Part shown: positions 52,649-61,836 of the stretch, in pieces
How the letters are laid out: every line of letters begins with the position of its first letter
How positions within the stretch are numbered: the first letter of the stretch is position 1
Source: Streptomyces sp. M92
GTDB lineage: Bacteria > Actinomycetota > Actinomycetes > Streptomycetales > Streptomycetaceae
DNA: 64,000 nt
Assembly (NCBI RefSeq): GCF_028473745.1
Contig: NZ_CP101137.1
Coordinates: 5,642,001 to 5,706,000 of the forward strand
Reading direction: 5' to 3'
The notes under the pieces: generated by a model
Told to the model about the DNA's origin: nothing
The model's database searches: none
What the model saw: the letters and a program-made list of their open reading frames with translations, nothing else
Program-made: the position numbers and the translations under genes

Positions 52649-52954
52649 GCCGCCTTCGCGTTCGGCGGATGCGGTCGCCGGCCTATGGTGCCTGCCGCCC
52701 ACCGCTTCGGTGTCGAACATGATCGACGTACCGGCCACCATCAGACTCCGCAGCGAGACCGGCGGAACAGGGGCCGATAGCGCCTGTCGATCACACGAGG
52801 TCACCAGCGGGCTCGGTTCCTCGGGGAATCGACGAGAGTTGAATACGCGGCACCGGGATGCTGCCGGCGGGCTCGGGCCGGGACCCCCAGGGCCGCCGGC
52901 GGCCATCTGCCGGTGCCTGCGGCGTCTGGGGTTCCCCGGCCACGGGACCGCGGC

Positions 52955-53929
52955 CTACGGGCGCTGCTTCACCCGGTCGACGACCCCCCAGTCCACTACG
53001 TGCGAGAGCTGGACGTACTTCTTCCCGGAAGTCGAGGTCCGCTCGTCGCGGAATCCCAGGAACTCGTACGACACCGGGTCGAAGATCAGGTACTTGCTCT
53101 TGTAGGACCCGCGTCCGGTATGGGCGATCCCCACCCCGGTCCGCCCGGCGGAGTCCTTCACTCCCGGGATCGTCCTGACACCGGGCACGAGGGCCAGCGC
53201 CTCGTACGCCGCGGGGCGCAGTCCCTGGGGCAGCACCGGGTTCTTCAGGAGCTCGCCGAGCAGCCAGTAGGCCTCGAACCGCTCGTGCTCGTCGAGATCG
53301 CTGATCGGCCGGTCGGCGGCGCGGGAGCCGAGGGAGATGATGGCCAGGACGAGCTTCTCCGGGTCCTGGGGCAGTTTCTTCAGCTCGCTCCACTTCCGGG
53401 GTGGCCACACCCCGCCGCCCTCGTCCGCGGGCTCCTCCCACATCTCGCGGCCCAGTTCCATGGTCAAGGAGGGCTTGGAGACATCGACCGACTCCCACAT
53501 CTCGTCGGTGTAGGTCTTGACCTTGCCGGTTCTCCGCTCCGTCTCCTTGATGATCCGTTTCGAGTAGATGAACTGGTCGTCGCGCGGCGCCGCCGGCTGC
53601 TTCTCCTGCTCGCGCTCCCACGCAGCCGCCCCGTTCAGCACCGTCGCGGCGGCGTTCTCCACCCGCGGACTGCCCGTGCCCGGTGTGCCGCCCTCGCCGG
53701 AGCCGCTCGTGCCGATCAGCACCGCCGTCCCCGTAACGGCCGTGGCGACCACCGCGGCCGCCGCGAGGCGCAGTACGTGGCGGCGACCGGGACCGGTGCC
53801 CCTGCCGGTGCGCCGGTCCGCGTGGGCGATCGCGTTGAGCAGCTGGTGCCGGGCCCGGTCGCGGGCCGGACCGGTGAGCGGGGCCGCGTCCGCGTCCCAC
53901 TCCCTCAAGAGTTCGAGTTCGTCATTCAT
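52955..53929 (-). CDS. CU044_5270 family membrane protein (sigma partner)
   Basis: 324 residues from ATG 53929, overlapping the sigma gene by 8 bases. The N-terminal 60 residues are cytoplasmic (MNDELELLREWDADAAPLTG, PARDRARHQLLNAIA). A helix follows, HVLRLAAAAVVATAVTGTAV, then an outside domain containing FIYSKRIIKETERRTGKVKT and EMWESVDVSKP, typical of the CU044_5270 family. The coupled sigma gene suggests that it acts as the membrane-bound partner or anti-sigma factor. It lacks a zinc-finger motif. Confidence 0.85.
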   Translation of the reverse strand: MNDELELLREWDADAAPLTGPARDRARHQLLNAIAHADRRTGRGTGPGRRHVLRLAAAAVVATAVTGTAVLIGTSGSGEGGTPGTGSPRVENAAATVLNGAAAWEREQEKQPAAPRDDQFIYSKRIIKETERRTGKVKTYTDEMWESVDVSKPSLTMELGREMWEEPADEGGGVWPPRKWSELKKLPQDPEKLVLAIISLGSRAADRPISDLDEHERFEAYWLLGELLKNPVLPQGLRPAAYEALALVPGVRTIPGVKDSAGRTGVGIAHTGRGSYKSKYLIFDPVSYEFLGFRDERTSTSGKKYVQLSHVVDWGVVDRVKQRP

Positions 53930-54554
53930 GGTCGGACACCTCTCGCAGTGCCGTCGGATTGGCTCCGCCCAATGCTTCGCGCAGCTTGCCGCGAGCCCGG
54001 TGCAGCCGTGATCTGACCGTGCCCACGGGAACACCGAGGGCCTGGGCCGTCTCCCCGTAGCCGAGATCCCCCCAGGCCACCAGCAGCAGCACGTCCCGGT
54101 GCTGAGCGGGCAGCGCGGCCAGCGCCGCCGCCAGCTCGCGGCCTACGGCCCGGGCCACCACCCGGTCCGCGGCCCGGTCGGCCAGCGGCTCGTCGTGGTC
54201 GGCGGGGGCCGGGACCCGGGCCATGGCCTTGAACCGGCGGGCCTCGGCCCGCCGGTGCCGACTGACCAGGTTGGTGGCTATGCCGAACAGCCACGGCCGG
54301 GCGTCCGCGCCCGCGGCGCGGGCCGGGTCGTAGCGGTGCCGCTGCTGGAATGCGGTGGTGAAGGTCTCCGCCACGAGGTCGTCTGCGACCTCGCCGCCGA
54401 GGCGGCGGGCCACATAGCGGTGCACGGCGTCGGCGTGCCGGTCGAAGAGCGCGGCGAACACCTCGGGCTCGTCCCGGGACCGCGCGATCACTGAGGCGTC
54501 GCTCTCCGCATCGGCACGCGCGGTGCCGACGCCGACGCCTGGTCCGACGGTCAT
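53922..54554 (-). CDS. ECF sigma factor
   Basis: 210 residues from ATG 54554, with AGGAG upstream. Region 2 reads FAALFDRHADAVHRYVARRL, GGEVADDLVAETFTTAFQQR; region 4 reads LAALPAQHRDVLLLVAWGDL, TAQALGVPVGTVRSRLHRAR. It ends overlapping a CU044_5270-family gene by 8 bases, so the two are translated together. The overlap size is the same as in the sigma/partner pair at 34079. Confidence 0.88.
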   Translation of the reverse strand: MTVGPGVGVGTARADAESDASVIARSRDEPEVFAALFDRHADAVHRYVARRLGGEVADDLVAETFTTAFQQRHRYDPARAAGADARPWLFGIATNLVSRHRRAEARRFKAMARVPAPADHDEPLADRAADRVVARAVGRELAAALAALPAQHRDVLLLVAWGDLGYGETAQALGVPVGTVRSRLHRARGKLREALGGANPTALREVSDHE

Positions 54555-55129
54555 CGGGACTCCTCTCGTCCAAGGACGATGCTCGAATAGCTGGGCTTTC
54601 ACCAGTCCTTCGCCCATCGCGCCGAAGCGGTTCCCGCAGCCCCCTTGCCCGGCGGCACCGTGGTCTACGGCCACACTCGCATGCCGTTCGTCCGCCTCCC
54701 CCCGTCCGGCGACGTGAGATCGCGTGGCGACATCCTCCGGATCGGACCGACGCACGGCGGCGGACTCCTGCCTGCTGACAGGGGAAATCCCCTTATCCCC
54801 TTTGATGCGGCACTATGGCTTCGTTCCGCTCGGGCGAGTTCGGATCTCGCTGAGGTAGACGCTTCGACCATCGCCATGCGTGTCCGGACCACGAGGAGGC
54901 GAACCGCCGCGTCTCACTCCTGGGTCCGCGGCACACTCCGCCGGTCGGTGGCAGGGCTGCACCGGACCTGAAATGCCTTGCAGAATGTCTCTGCAAGGCA
55001 TTGCGGAACGTCGGACACGGTCGTTAAGGTCCCTGTGCTGAACGGATTCGGCGGGCCTTCGGCTGGAGTGCCGAGTGACTCGGGGGGTGTCGTGGCGGTG
55101 CACGCAGCCGGTGTCGAGCCCGGCGAGCG
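54555..55129. other. Gene-poor stretch with a long palindrome
   Basis: About 575 bases upstream of the ECF sigma gene. No supported gene. It contains the perfect inverted repeat at 54972-55002. Confidence 0.4.
54972..55002. promoter_or_regulatory. Perfect 13-bp inverted repeat, candidate operator
   Basis: AATGCCTTGCAGA (54972-54984), ATGTC spacer, TCTGCAAGGCATT (54990-55002). No T-run follows, so an operator for a dimeric repressor (LacI, MarR or similar) is more likely than a terminator. Its natural target was probably the gene that once stood just to the right. Confidence 0.6.
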
Positions 55130-55795
55130 ATGCGACGGCGGCTGCTGCGGCATTACCTGGCCTCGCGGCTGGCTCCCGGCAGCTGGAGCGCTGCCGTCCT
55201 CCTGGGCGGGGAACGCCGCAAGGCGATGCCGACCGTAGGGGCGCGGCTGTACGACGCCGGCACGGACCGCCTGCCCGCCACGGCGACCCTGGACCGCGCC
55301 ACCGACCGGTCCCTCGTCGAGCGCATCATCGGGGAGGCTTGGCGGCTGGCGCTCGCGGTGGTCACCGCGGGGGGCGCCGGAAAGCTCCTCGTCACGGCCG
55401 GCTTCGGCACACGTGTGCGGCACGGCCGGGGGCTCGCGGAGGGCCCCGAACCCGCTGTGGGAGCGACCGGTGGAGAAGGTACTCATCCGCAGCCGGCACC
55501 TCGACGACGACGGTGTGGCCGCGCCGGCGGTTCGCGGCTGCGGGTACCTGATCGCCGTCATGCACTCGGGAGGGCATGGTCGCGCTACTGTCCGCGGACT
55601 GGCCGCGGCCGCCCGGCTACCGGCCTCGCCCCCGTCGGCACCGTCGCCATGGGCAACGCCCGTCCCCGGTTGCTGCGGCCGGCGGAGGAGACCGCGTCGG
55701 CCAACGAACACGCCGACGTCGCGGCCGTCTTCGCACGTAATGCCTGGAGGCCGGCGCTCCTCCTGCCCCCGCACAGCACTGCATGTCCCGCGTGA
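55130..55795 (+). pseudogene. Eroded coding region, unrecognised
   Basis: One plus frame is open over 221 codons. Protein-like parts include MPTVGARLYDAGTDRLPATA, TLDRATDRSLVERIIGEAWR and later MGNARPRLLRPAEETASANE and HADVAAVFARNAWRPALLLP; the middle is Arg/Pro-rich and improbable. A neighbouring phase has VEKVLIRSRHLDDDGVAAPA in between. This looks like a decayed gene, possibly once co-regulated with the PfkB kinase by the palindrome at 54972. I cannot name it. Confidence 0.3.
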
Positions 55796-55891
55796 ACGCC
55801 CCGCTCCGCCCCGCACGCCCCCTACGCCCGCACACCCGTACGCCCGCCTCCCCGGTCGCTTCCCGATCGGTCGACACAGCAAGGAACCCCT

Positions 55892-56821
55892 GTGAACCGC
55901 AGCATCGACGTCCTCGTCCTGGGCGGCGCCGGCGTGGACACCGTCGTCCACGTGCCGGAATTGCCCCTCCCGTTCGCCGACAGCTACATGATCCGCCCCG
56001 GGATCGTGACCCGCGCGGGCCAGAGCGGCGACTTCTTCGCCGTCGGCACGCACGCCCTGGGCCTGCGCACACACCACCTCGACATGATCGGCGACGACCA
56101 CGAGGGCGATCTCGTACGCGCCCTCCACCGGGACCGGGGCATCCCCTTCACCGAGGTCCGGCAGCCCGGCGGCACCAAGCGCGCGGTCAACCTCGTCGGC
56201 CCCGACGGGCGGCGACTGTCGCTGTACGACGACAGCCGGGCGGGCGAGACCGACCGGCTGCCCGACGACGTGGTGCGCGACCTGGCCGGTGCGAGCCGGC
56301 ACGCCCATGTCGTCATCACCCACCCGTGCGCGTACGCGCTGCCCGCGCTGCGCGCCGCCGGTCTCACCGTCTCGACCGACCTGCACGACTGGGACGGCGT
56401 CAACCCCTACCACGTGCCGTTCGCCCACGAGGCGGACCTCGTCTTCCTCTCCACCACGGCACTGTCCGACCCGGAGCGGACCATGCGCGGGATCGTCGAG
56501 CGGGGCAGGGCCCGGGTGGTCGTCGCGACCGCCGGCAGCGAGGGCGCGTACCTGCTGACCGACGACGTCCTGACACACATCCCCGCGGTCGCCCCTCCCG
56601 GGCCCGTGGTGGACTCCAACGGCGCCGGCGACGCGTTCGCCGCCGGCTTCCTGTACGGCTGGCTGGGCGGCGAACCGCCCGCCCGCTGCGGCCTCTACGG
56701 CGCGGTGGCCGGGGCGCACGCGTGCACCGTTCCCTCCACGCGGACCGAGGCCATCGGCCTCCACGACCTCATCGGCCGCGCCGCCGCGCTGGACGGCGCG
56801 GTGGCGGAAGACCGCGCGTGA
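55892..56821 (+). CDS. PfkB-family carbohydrate/nucleoside kinase
   Basis: 309 residues from GTG 55892, with AAGGA upstream. Start IDVLVLGGAGVDTVVHVPEL and middle GQSGDFFAVGTHALGLRTHH are the PfkB substrate-side layout. The C-terminal signature VDSNGAGDAFAAGFLYGWLG carries the catalytic Asp and the anion-hole GAGD (canonical DTxGAGD, here DSNGAGD). It phosphorylates a sugar, nucleoside or similar alcohol using ATP; the substrate is not predictable. It follows a decayed gene and a palindromic operator-like site. Confidence 0.85.
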   Translation: MNRSIDVLVLGGAGVDTVVHVPELPLPFADSYMIRPGIVTRAGQSGDFFAVGTHALGLRTHHLDMIGDDHEGDLVRALHRDRGIPFTEVRQPGGTKRAVNLVGPDGRRLSLYDDSRAGETDRLPDDVVRDLAGASRHAHVVITHPCAYALPALRAAGLTVSTDLHDWDGVNPYHVPFAHEADLVFLSTTALSDPERTMRGIVERGRARVVVATAGSEGAYLLTDDVLTHIPAVAPPGPVVDSNGAGDAFAAGFLYGWLGGEPPARCGLYGAVAGAHACTVPSTRTEAIGLHDLIGRAAALDGAVAEDRA

Positions 56822-57401
56822 CCGCTCCCGGGCGCACCACCGGCGACACGTCGTCGTCCGCGGCGCGGCGCGGCGGGGGTGCATGCCGACCGTCAGGACC
56901 GGTGCGGAGCCCCTCGGCACGGGGACGTCGACGAACGAGGCCACTCGGCATGCTGCTCTGACGCGCCCGGGCACCGGCCACGGTGGTCTCCACCGGGATC
57001 CACTCCAGCCGACCTCCCTGCGACGTCGGAAGCGGCCTGGACCTGCTGCTGGTCGGTTCCGGCCGTGTGTCCGTCCTGCGCTCCGGTCGGCCGCATGGAC
57101 GCAGTCGGCCAGGCTGAGGCCGGTGAGGGTGTTGAGGGCGACATCGAGGCGTTCGACCTGGGTGTTTCCGGTGCCGGAGTAGCAACTACAGGACCGGCCG
57201 AAGGACTGCGGGAGGGACGTGAGAACGGGGCGAGCGCAGCCCACGTAACCGGTCATTGCGTCGACTTGGACGGCGACGGACCATGACGTAGACCGTGGGG
57301 CGGGGCGGGTTTGAGGGTACCCGCCCGCGGCCGCGGATCGTGCCCCTTCGCTCCGGCGTATGACGGGCCGAACGCGCCGGACGCGCCGCGCCGGACGGCT
57401 C
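56822..57401. other. Gene-poor stretch with an unrecognised minus-strand segment
   Basis: About 580 bases. On the minus strand around 57080-57255, MTGYVGCARPVLTSLPQSFG, RSCSCYSGTGNTQVERLDVA and LNTLTGLSLADCVHAADRSA read like protein but run without a stop antisense to the PfkB gene. It may be a fragment. No promoter or terminator is clear. Confidence 0.35.
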
Positions 57402-57815
57402 TTACTCCTCGTGGCTGAGGGTTTGGAAGTTCCCATGCTCAGGATTGCCCACGCCGCGCCGCATCTTCGGATGCGCCTTCGAGCCGCCGAATTCCCATGG
57501 GTTGCCATCGCAGACGCTGGTCCACAGCTGCTTGGCTGCCTTGTCGTCGGGATACACGCCCCACTCGCCGGTGCCGCTGCACTCCGACACCTCGTCGCCG
57601 TCGTTGTCGTACTCGGCGAGGTTGGTCACGACAACGGTGCCATCGTCCTCGAAGCGCAGGGTCCCGGCATCGCCCCCGGCCCAGGTGCCCGCGATGTCGG
57701 CCCGAGCCAGTGTCTGCGGCTGCCACACGCACCCCGTGGCCAGCATCAACACCGCGACCGCGGAGACCACTCCACCCGATCGCATCGCAGCGACTCGCCC
57801 TCGTTCATCACGCAT
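57402..57815 (-). CDS. Small lipoprotein
   Basis: 137 residues from ATG 57815, with AAGGGGAG upstream. Signal peptide RSGGVVSAVAVLMLATGC ends in a lipobox (LATGC). The mature part reads ADIAGTWAGGDAGTLRFEDD, GTVVVTNLAEYDNDGDE, then CSGTGEWGVY and WTSVCDGNPW. The GTW...G..G.L.F..DGT pattern resembles small lipocalin-like or META-like lipoproteins, with two cysteines likely paired. Its function is unknown. Confidence 0.75.
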   Translation of the reverse strand: MRDERGRVAAMRSGGVVSAVAVLMLATGCVWQPQTLARADIAGTWAGGDAGTLRFEDDGTVVVTNLAEYDNDGDEVSECSGTGEWGVYPDDKAAKQLWTSVCDGNPWEFGGSKAHPKMRRGVGNPEHGNFQTLSHEE

Positions 57816-57949
57816 GACTCCCCTTGCGTACGTCACACCCTGGTCAACCCGCGGCCCAGATCGGCAAGCACTCACGCTGTCATGGAATTTGAACGGGTTC
57901 AACTCTGCTCGGTGTGCACTGACCGCCCCCGCTTCGCACCGCACGGGCC

Positions 57950-58130
57950 GAGGGGCGAAACGCCACATCACCGGTACTTCGCCCGGCTTCAAGACCCTCC
58001 TGGGCCTGCGCGCCGAGTACGGCGACACCGAGGATGCTCCGATCCCTGTAGCGATCAAAACCTCTCGCGTCCCACTCGTCGCGGTACTGCGGACCGGCAA
58101 GAGGCAGGTCTACGACCGGCCGCCACCCGG
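57950..58130 (+). pseudogene. IS110-family transposase remnant
   Basis: A plus phase reads FKTLLGLRAEYGDTEDAPIP and then VAIKTSRVPLVAVLRTGKRQ, followed by VY. This matches the N-terminal region of IS110-type (DEDD) transposases, where PIPVAIETSRGLLVAVLRTG is usual; the catalytic-region Glu is Lys here (IKTSR). The continuation (AAARYRDRHSVSRKK in intact copies) is lost by frameshift. No complete element or ends are visible. Confidence 0.55.
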
Positions 58131-58135
58131 GAGCG

Positions 58136-58369
58136 ATGCCGCCATGCCCGCCCTCTGTACCGGGCCACTCACCCGATCCGCCCCGCGTACGCCGCTTCAC
58201 TCTCGCGTGCACCGAGGGCGCTGATGGCACGCCCGTGCGGTACGAGACCACCCGGCCCACCGGAACGACGAACACTCCGTGGATCGGCGGCCGCCAGCGC
58301 CTCTACGAGCTGACGGACGTACTCCTTGAGAACGGGACCTACGCGGCCGAGCCCCTCGACCACTGGTGA
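58136..58369 (+). pseudogene. C-terminal fragment of an unidentified protein
   Basis: The frame ending at 58369 reads RVRRFTLACTEGADGTPVRY, ETTRPTGTTNTPWIGGRQRL and YELTDVLLENGTYAAEPLDH. It looks like the preserved end of a larger protein whose start is missing. I do not recognise it. Confidence 0.35.
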
Positions 58370-58535
58370 CCAGCGAGTGCCGTCAGTACGGCTCCGGTCT
58401 CGACGGATCTCCCCGCCGTTGCGGGCCTGTCCGGGAACGGGGCACCCGCCGGGGGATCGGTGGTGGGTAGCTGCACATGCCGTAGCGGCATGTGGTGTCG
58501 TCGAGGGCACCACAGCACGAAAGGCCCTGTCTGCG

Positions 58536-58960
58536 ATGTACCCTTCCGCCCTGCCTCCCCGCGAGGTCAAGATCGGCGATGCCGCCGCCTTCGCCGGGAC
58601 CACCCCGCGCGCCATTCGTCACTACCACCAGATCGGACGCTGCCGGAGCCCGAGCGAGGCGGAGACGGACCCCACGCGTAGAAGTACATGCGTTCCAGGC
58701 CTCAGTTCCGGGCCTGCAGACCCGCCAGGTAGAGACAAACGGCGTGGTCGGCTGAGATCGACGACACCACAGCGGACGTGCTGCGAGCCCTGGCCGACGC
58801 GGCGGAGCTGCCGCTGGACGCCGACCTCGCGCAGGTCGCCGAGCCTGCTCCTCCATGTCGCCCATGCGGACGCGCAGCTCGTGGATGCCCCGCTGCACCA
58901 CACCGCAGTCCCGCGAGAGGTCGGTCCCTACTGTCTGGCGCCGATGGACGCTACCCGCGC
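58536..58960 (+). pseudogene. MerR-family regulator, frameshifted
   Basis: ATG 58536 starts MYPSALPPREVKIGDAAAFA, then GTTPRAIRHYHQIG, the helix-turn-helix of a MerR regulator (KIGDxAxFAGxTPRAIRHYHxIGLLPEP). After IG the phase breaks; a neighbouring phase gives LPEPERGGDGP. Further on, DTTADVLRALADAAELPLDA and LLHVAHADAQLVDAPLHHTA appear in different phases, as expected for the C-terminal half. At least two frameshifts make it non-functional. Confidence 0.55.
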
Positions 58961-60141
58961 TTCCCGCAGTAGCCCTGCTGGAAGGCCTCCCAGAACTCCT
59001 CGTCGATCCCGTTGCCGGTGAACGAGTTCCAGTTGGTGTGGGCGACGAGTTGGCCGCGCCCGTCGCGGCTGTTGAGGACGTAGGTCAGGTAACCGGGTGC
59101 GCTGCCGCCGTGGCCGTACGCACGGCCGCAGCTGGTGGCGTAGACGTAGATGCCCAGGCCGTAGGCGACGGCGGGCGGGGCGCTGCCGGTTGTGGGGACC
59201 GTGTCGGTGAGCATCCGGCGAAGCATGTCTCGGGGCAGGAGACGTCCTTGCAGCAGGGCCCGGTAGAAGCGTGCGATGTCGGCCGCGGTCGAGACGACGG
59301 CGCCCGACGCGCCGGCCTCGGACGGGCTGAAGGCGGTGACGTCGAACCGGGTGGCGTCCGGCGCGTTCGGCAACAGGGGCGAGACGTCCGCGTAGCCGTG
59401 TACATGTGCTCCGTCGATGGTGGTCTGCGCCAGCGGGTACGAGGTGTCGCGCAGCCCGAGGGGAGCGAAGATACGGCGTTCGAGGTTGGTGCGGAGGTCG
59501 CGGTCGGTGATCCGTTCGACGATCAGATCGAGCAGCAGGTAGTTGGTGTTGGAGTACCGGAACCGGGTGCCCGGAACCGGGAAGTACCGGGGCTGGGCAA
59601 GACCGATGCCGATCAGCTGGTCGCGGGGCCAGTACTGGTCAAGCCCGCGAAAGTGGGGAAGCAGCCCTTCGACGTAGTCGTACAGCCCACTCGAGTGGTT
59701 GAGCAGCTGGCGGACAGTGACGGGCGCACCGGACAGTGCGTTGTCGGTGCGGAGCTGGTCGGGCAGCAGGCTCTGCACGGTGTCGTCGAGTCGCAACCGG
59801 CGCTCGGCCACGAGTTGCAGGACGACCGTCGCGGTGAAGGTCTTGGTGACGCTGCCGGTGCGGAACCTCAGGTCCGGGGTCATCGGGGTACCGGCGGAAC
59901 GGTCCGCGACGCCGGCCGCGCCGAAGCGGTCGTCCGAGCCACGTCGGGCGAGCAGGAAGGCGCCCGGGTTGGGATTCTGGTCGGCCACCACCTGGTCGGC
60001 CAGGGCCTGGAGAGCTGGGTCACGGCGGCCGGCGACCGACTGTCCGTCACTGGCCTGGTCCGCGGTGGCCATACCGGGTGGCAGGAGAAGGGCGAGGCCA
60101 AGTAATAGGCCTAACAAGCGAGTTGAGCTTCGTCGGAACAT
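58951..60141 (-). CDS. Exported serine hydrolase (class C beta-lactamase / D,D-peptidase fold)
   Basis: 396 residues from ATG 60141, with GGAGGGGG upstream. A signal peptide (STRLLGLLLGLALLLPPG followed by MATA) directs export. Catalytic motifs of the class C beta-lactamase/DD-carboxypeptidase fold: S97-V-T-K100, Y196-S-N198 and HGG in GRAYGHGGSAPGY. It may cleave D-Ala-D-Ala peptides, beta-lactams or esters. It is divergent from a TetR regulator with an AT-rich palindrome between them, so it is probably repressed by that protein. Confidence 0.88.
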   Translation of the reverse strand: MFRRSSTRLLGLLLGLALLLPPGMATADQASDGQSVAGRRDPALQALADQVVADQNPNPGAFLLARRGSDDRFGAAGVADRSAGTPMTPDLRFRTGSVTKTFTATVVLQLVAERRLRLDDTVQSLLPDQLRTDNALSGAPVTVRQLLNHSSGLYDYVEGLLPHFRGLDQYWPRDQLIGIGLAQPRYFPVPGTRFRYSNTNYLLLDLIVERITDRDLRTNLERRIFAPLGLRDTSYPLAQTTIDGAHVHGYADVSPLLPNAPDATRFDVTAFSPSEAGASGAVVSTAADIARFYRALLQGRLLPRDMLRRMLTDTVPTTGSAPPAVAYGLGIYVYATSCGRAYGHGGSAPGYLTYVLNSRDGRGQLVAHTNWNSFTGNGIDEEFWEAFQQGYCGKRG

Positions 60142-60164
60142 CACAGGACCCCCTCCAGTAGCAA

Positions 60165-60182
60165 TATAGACGTACGGTTATA
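60165..60182. promoter_or_regulatory. Palindromic operator candidate between serine hydrolase and TetR genes
   Basis: TATAGACGTACGGTTATA is symmetric except at two positions per side: TATA..CGT / ACG..TATA around CGTACG. It lies in the 61-base divergent promoter and is the kind of site a TetR dimer binds. Confidence 0.5.
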
Positions 60183-60202
60183 GCACGCGATACCGTTCTC
60201 AC

Positions 60203-60835
60203 GTGCCGAGAATTGCCGACCATGACGCCCGACACGGGCAGATCACCGACGCTGTCCAACGCCTGGTCGTGCGACACGGCCTCAACGCCGTGACCGTCGC
60301 CCGGACCGCCGCGGAAGCGGGCGTGTCCGTCGGCCTGGTGCAGCACTACTTCACAACGAAGGAGGAGATGCTGCTGGCCACGTTCGCCCGCGTCAACGGG
60401 CGCTTCACCGCACGAGTGGACGAGCTGGTGAACCGAGGCGATGCCGAGGGCCGCACCATCGCCGAGATGCTGCGGCAGGCGCTGGCCGAGCTCATGCCGC
60501 TGGACGACGCCCGCCGAGCCGAGTTCCTGGTACGTCTGGCCTTCGCAGGCCAGGCCGCGAACAACGCCCGCCTGGCCGCCGTCCAGAGAGAGACCCTCGT
60601 GGGCATCCGCTCACGCGTCTCCCAGGCCATCACAAACGGCACGGTGTGCGGCGAGGTCGCTCAGCGGATCGACGCGGCTGACCAGGCCCTACGGATCGTT
60701 GCGTTCACCGAAGGTCTCGCCCTGCACACGCACGTCGACCCCGACGGCACATCGAAACCGGCGGTCCTCGCCGCGCTGGACGACCAACTCGGCCGCGTAT
60801 TCACCGGAACCTGCCGACACGCCCAGCTCGGCTAG
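60203..60835 (+). CDS. TetR-family transcriptional regulator
   Basis: 210 residues from GTG 60203. The N-terminal helix-turn-helix is ITDAVQRLVVRHGLNAVTVA, RTAAEAGVSVGLVQHYFTTK, EEMLLATFARV. The remaining helices form the ligand/dimer domain. It is divergent from the serine hydrolase gene and likely regulates it and itself through the palindrome at 60165-60182. Confidence 0.88.
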   Translation: MPRIADHDARHGQITDAVQRLVVRHGLNAVTVARTAAEAGVSVGLVQHYFTTKEEMLLATFARVNGRFTARVDELVNRGDAEGRTIAEMLRQALAELMPLDDARRAEFLVRLAFAGQAANNARLAAVQRETLVGIRSRVSQAITNGTVCGEVAQRIDAADQALRIVAFTEGLALHTHVDPDGTSKPAVLAALDDQLGRVFTGTCRHAQLG

Positions 60836-60982
60836 CATCCGCAAGGCGGCACCCTGGGACACGACTCCAGCGTCAGGCCCCCGGCGCGCCTCCCGGGCCG
60901 CGTAGCGCCGACAGTCATCCAGTCCCGCGGATCGCTCCGATCGGCTTCAGGCAACTCCCCGTTCCCGGACCCGGTGACGGGC

Positions 60983-61393
60983 TCAGACGGCTACGCGAAC
61001 GGGCGCGGCGTCGGCACGTCCGTAGGCGAGCACCTGGGCGAGGACTTCACGGAACTGGACGACGTCCTCGTCCGGTGCTTCGATGACGGCCTCAACCTCG
61101 CTGTCGCTCACCCGCAAGTCCTCCAGTGCCTCAGGGTCGAGCGAGACGCGGAGGACGTTGTCCGTCAGAACGGCTTCGCGCACGCAGCCATAGGCGGTCC
61201 CTTGCCCGGCCGTGACAAGGCAATGTGTGTCCATACCTGCGGCGACCTCCTGATCATCTGGATCGTCCTCGCCCGCCATGAACATCAAAGTGAATCCACT
61301 TCCGTCCGCTCCCTCGGCAAGAGCGGCTTCGGTGAAGCAGCCATCAGGATCGATCTCTGTTGTGGCAACACGAGCAGTGAATCTGTACGTCAT
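60983..61393 (-). CDS. Imm10-family immunity protein
   Basis: 136 residues: MTYRFTARVATTEIDPDGCF, then ADGSGFTLMFMAGEDDPDDQ, TAYGCVREAVLTDNVLRVSL and DPEALEDLRVSDSEVEAVIE. This matches the Imm10 family of polymorphic-toxin immunity proteins as I recall it. No toxin gene is adjacent, so it is an orphan immunity gene that could protect against a neighbour's toxin. A fragmentary ORF and an SMI1/KNR4 gene lie just to the right. Confidence 0.7.
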   Translation of the reverse strand: MTYRFTARVATTEIDPDGCFTEAALAEGADGSGFTLMFMAGEDDPDDQEVAAGMDTHCLVTAGQGTAYGCVREAVLTDNVLRVSLDPEALEDLRVSDSEVEAVIEAPDEDVVQFREVLAQVLAYGRADAAPVRVAV

Positions 61394-61649
61394 AGCGGGG
61401 TTCTATCAGCGCGTTCGGCCGGCGCACGACACCGGGTGGCAGCGCCGATGCCCCTTCATCCGACGGCGCCTGCGTTGTGGGCTCCAGATCCCCCGGGGGA
61501 GATCGTGCACTTCCGGCTGGGGAATCCTCATGCGCGCCGAAGATGGCGACGATCCGGTAGTACGGTGCGTCTTCGGCGCGACCGAGGGCCCCGTCACGGG
61601 TCACCGCCGTGGCGTTGTCGATCTCGGCGAGCACTTCGGCCGGAGCCAT
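61344..61649 (-). pseudogene. Possible leftward gene fragment
   Basis: From ATG 61649 the frame reads MAPAEVLAEIDNATAVTRDG and ALGRAEDAPYYRIVAIFGAH, coding-like, then becomes Pro/Ser-rich and ends 50 bases inside the Imm10 gene. Overlap on the same strand in another phase is unlikely for two intact genes, so this is probably a truncated relic. The family is not recognised. Confidence 0.3.
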
Positions 61650-61836
61650 CCGTCACCGGCGTCGCCGGTCCTGACCACGATGGTCCGCGCCGTTGGCTGA
61701 TCGCGGCAAGGTGGGGGCTGGACGCTCCGTGCGCTACGTGCGGCTTCGGAGGCCGGGCGCGTCATCGCCGCACCCGCGGGCCGGGCGGCGCGGTCGCGGT
61801 GCCCGCGTTGTCGGTGCCAGATGGCACCATCCAGCC

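Larger units (their letters stand above)
57816..58535. other. Debris between the lipoprotein and MerR remnants
   Basis: Holds an IS110 transposase fragment and the tail of an unidentified protein (separate entries). Otherwise no gene is supported. Confidence 0.4.

Noticed and set aside
54914..57508. An 864-codon minus-strand open frame
   Set aside because: It runs antisense to the PfkB gene and across debris. Composition is Arg/Gly/Ala-rich with no motif. It arises from the GC-rich codon pattern of the opposite strand.
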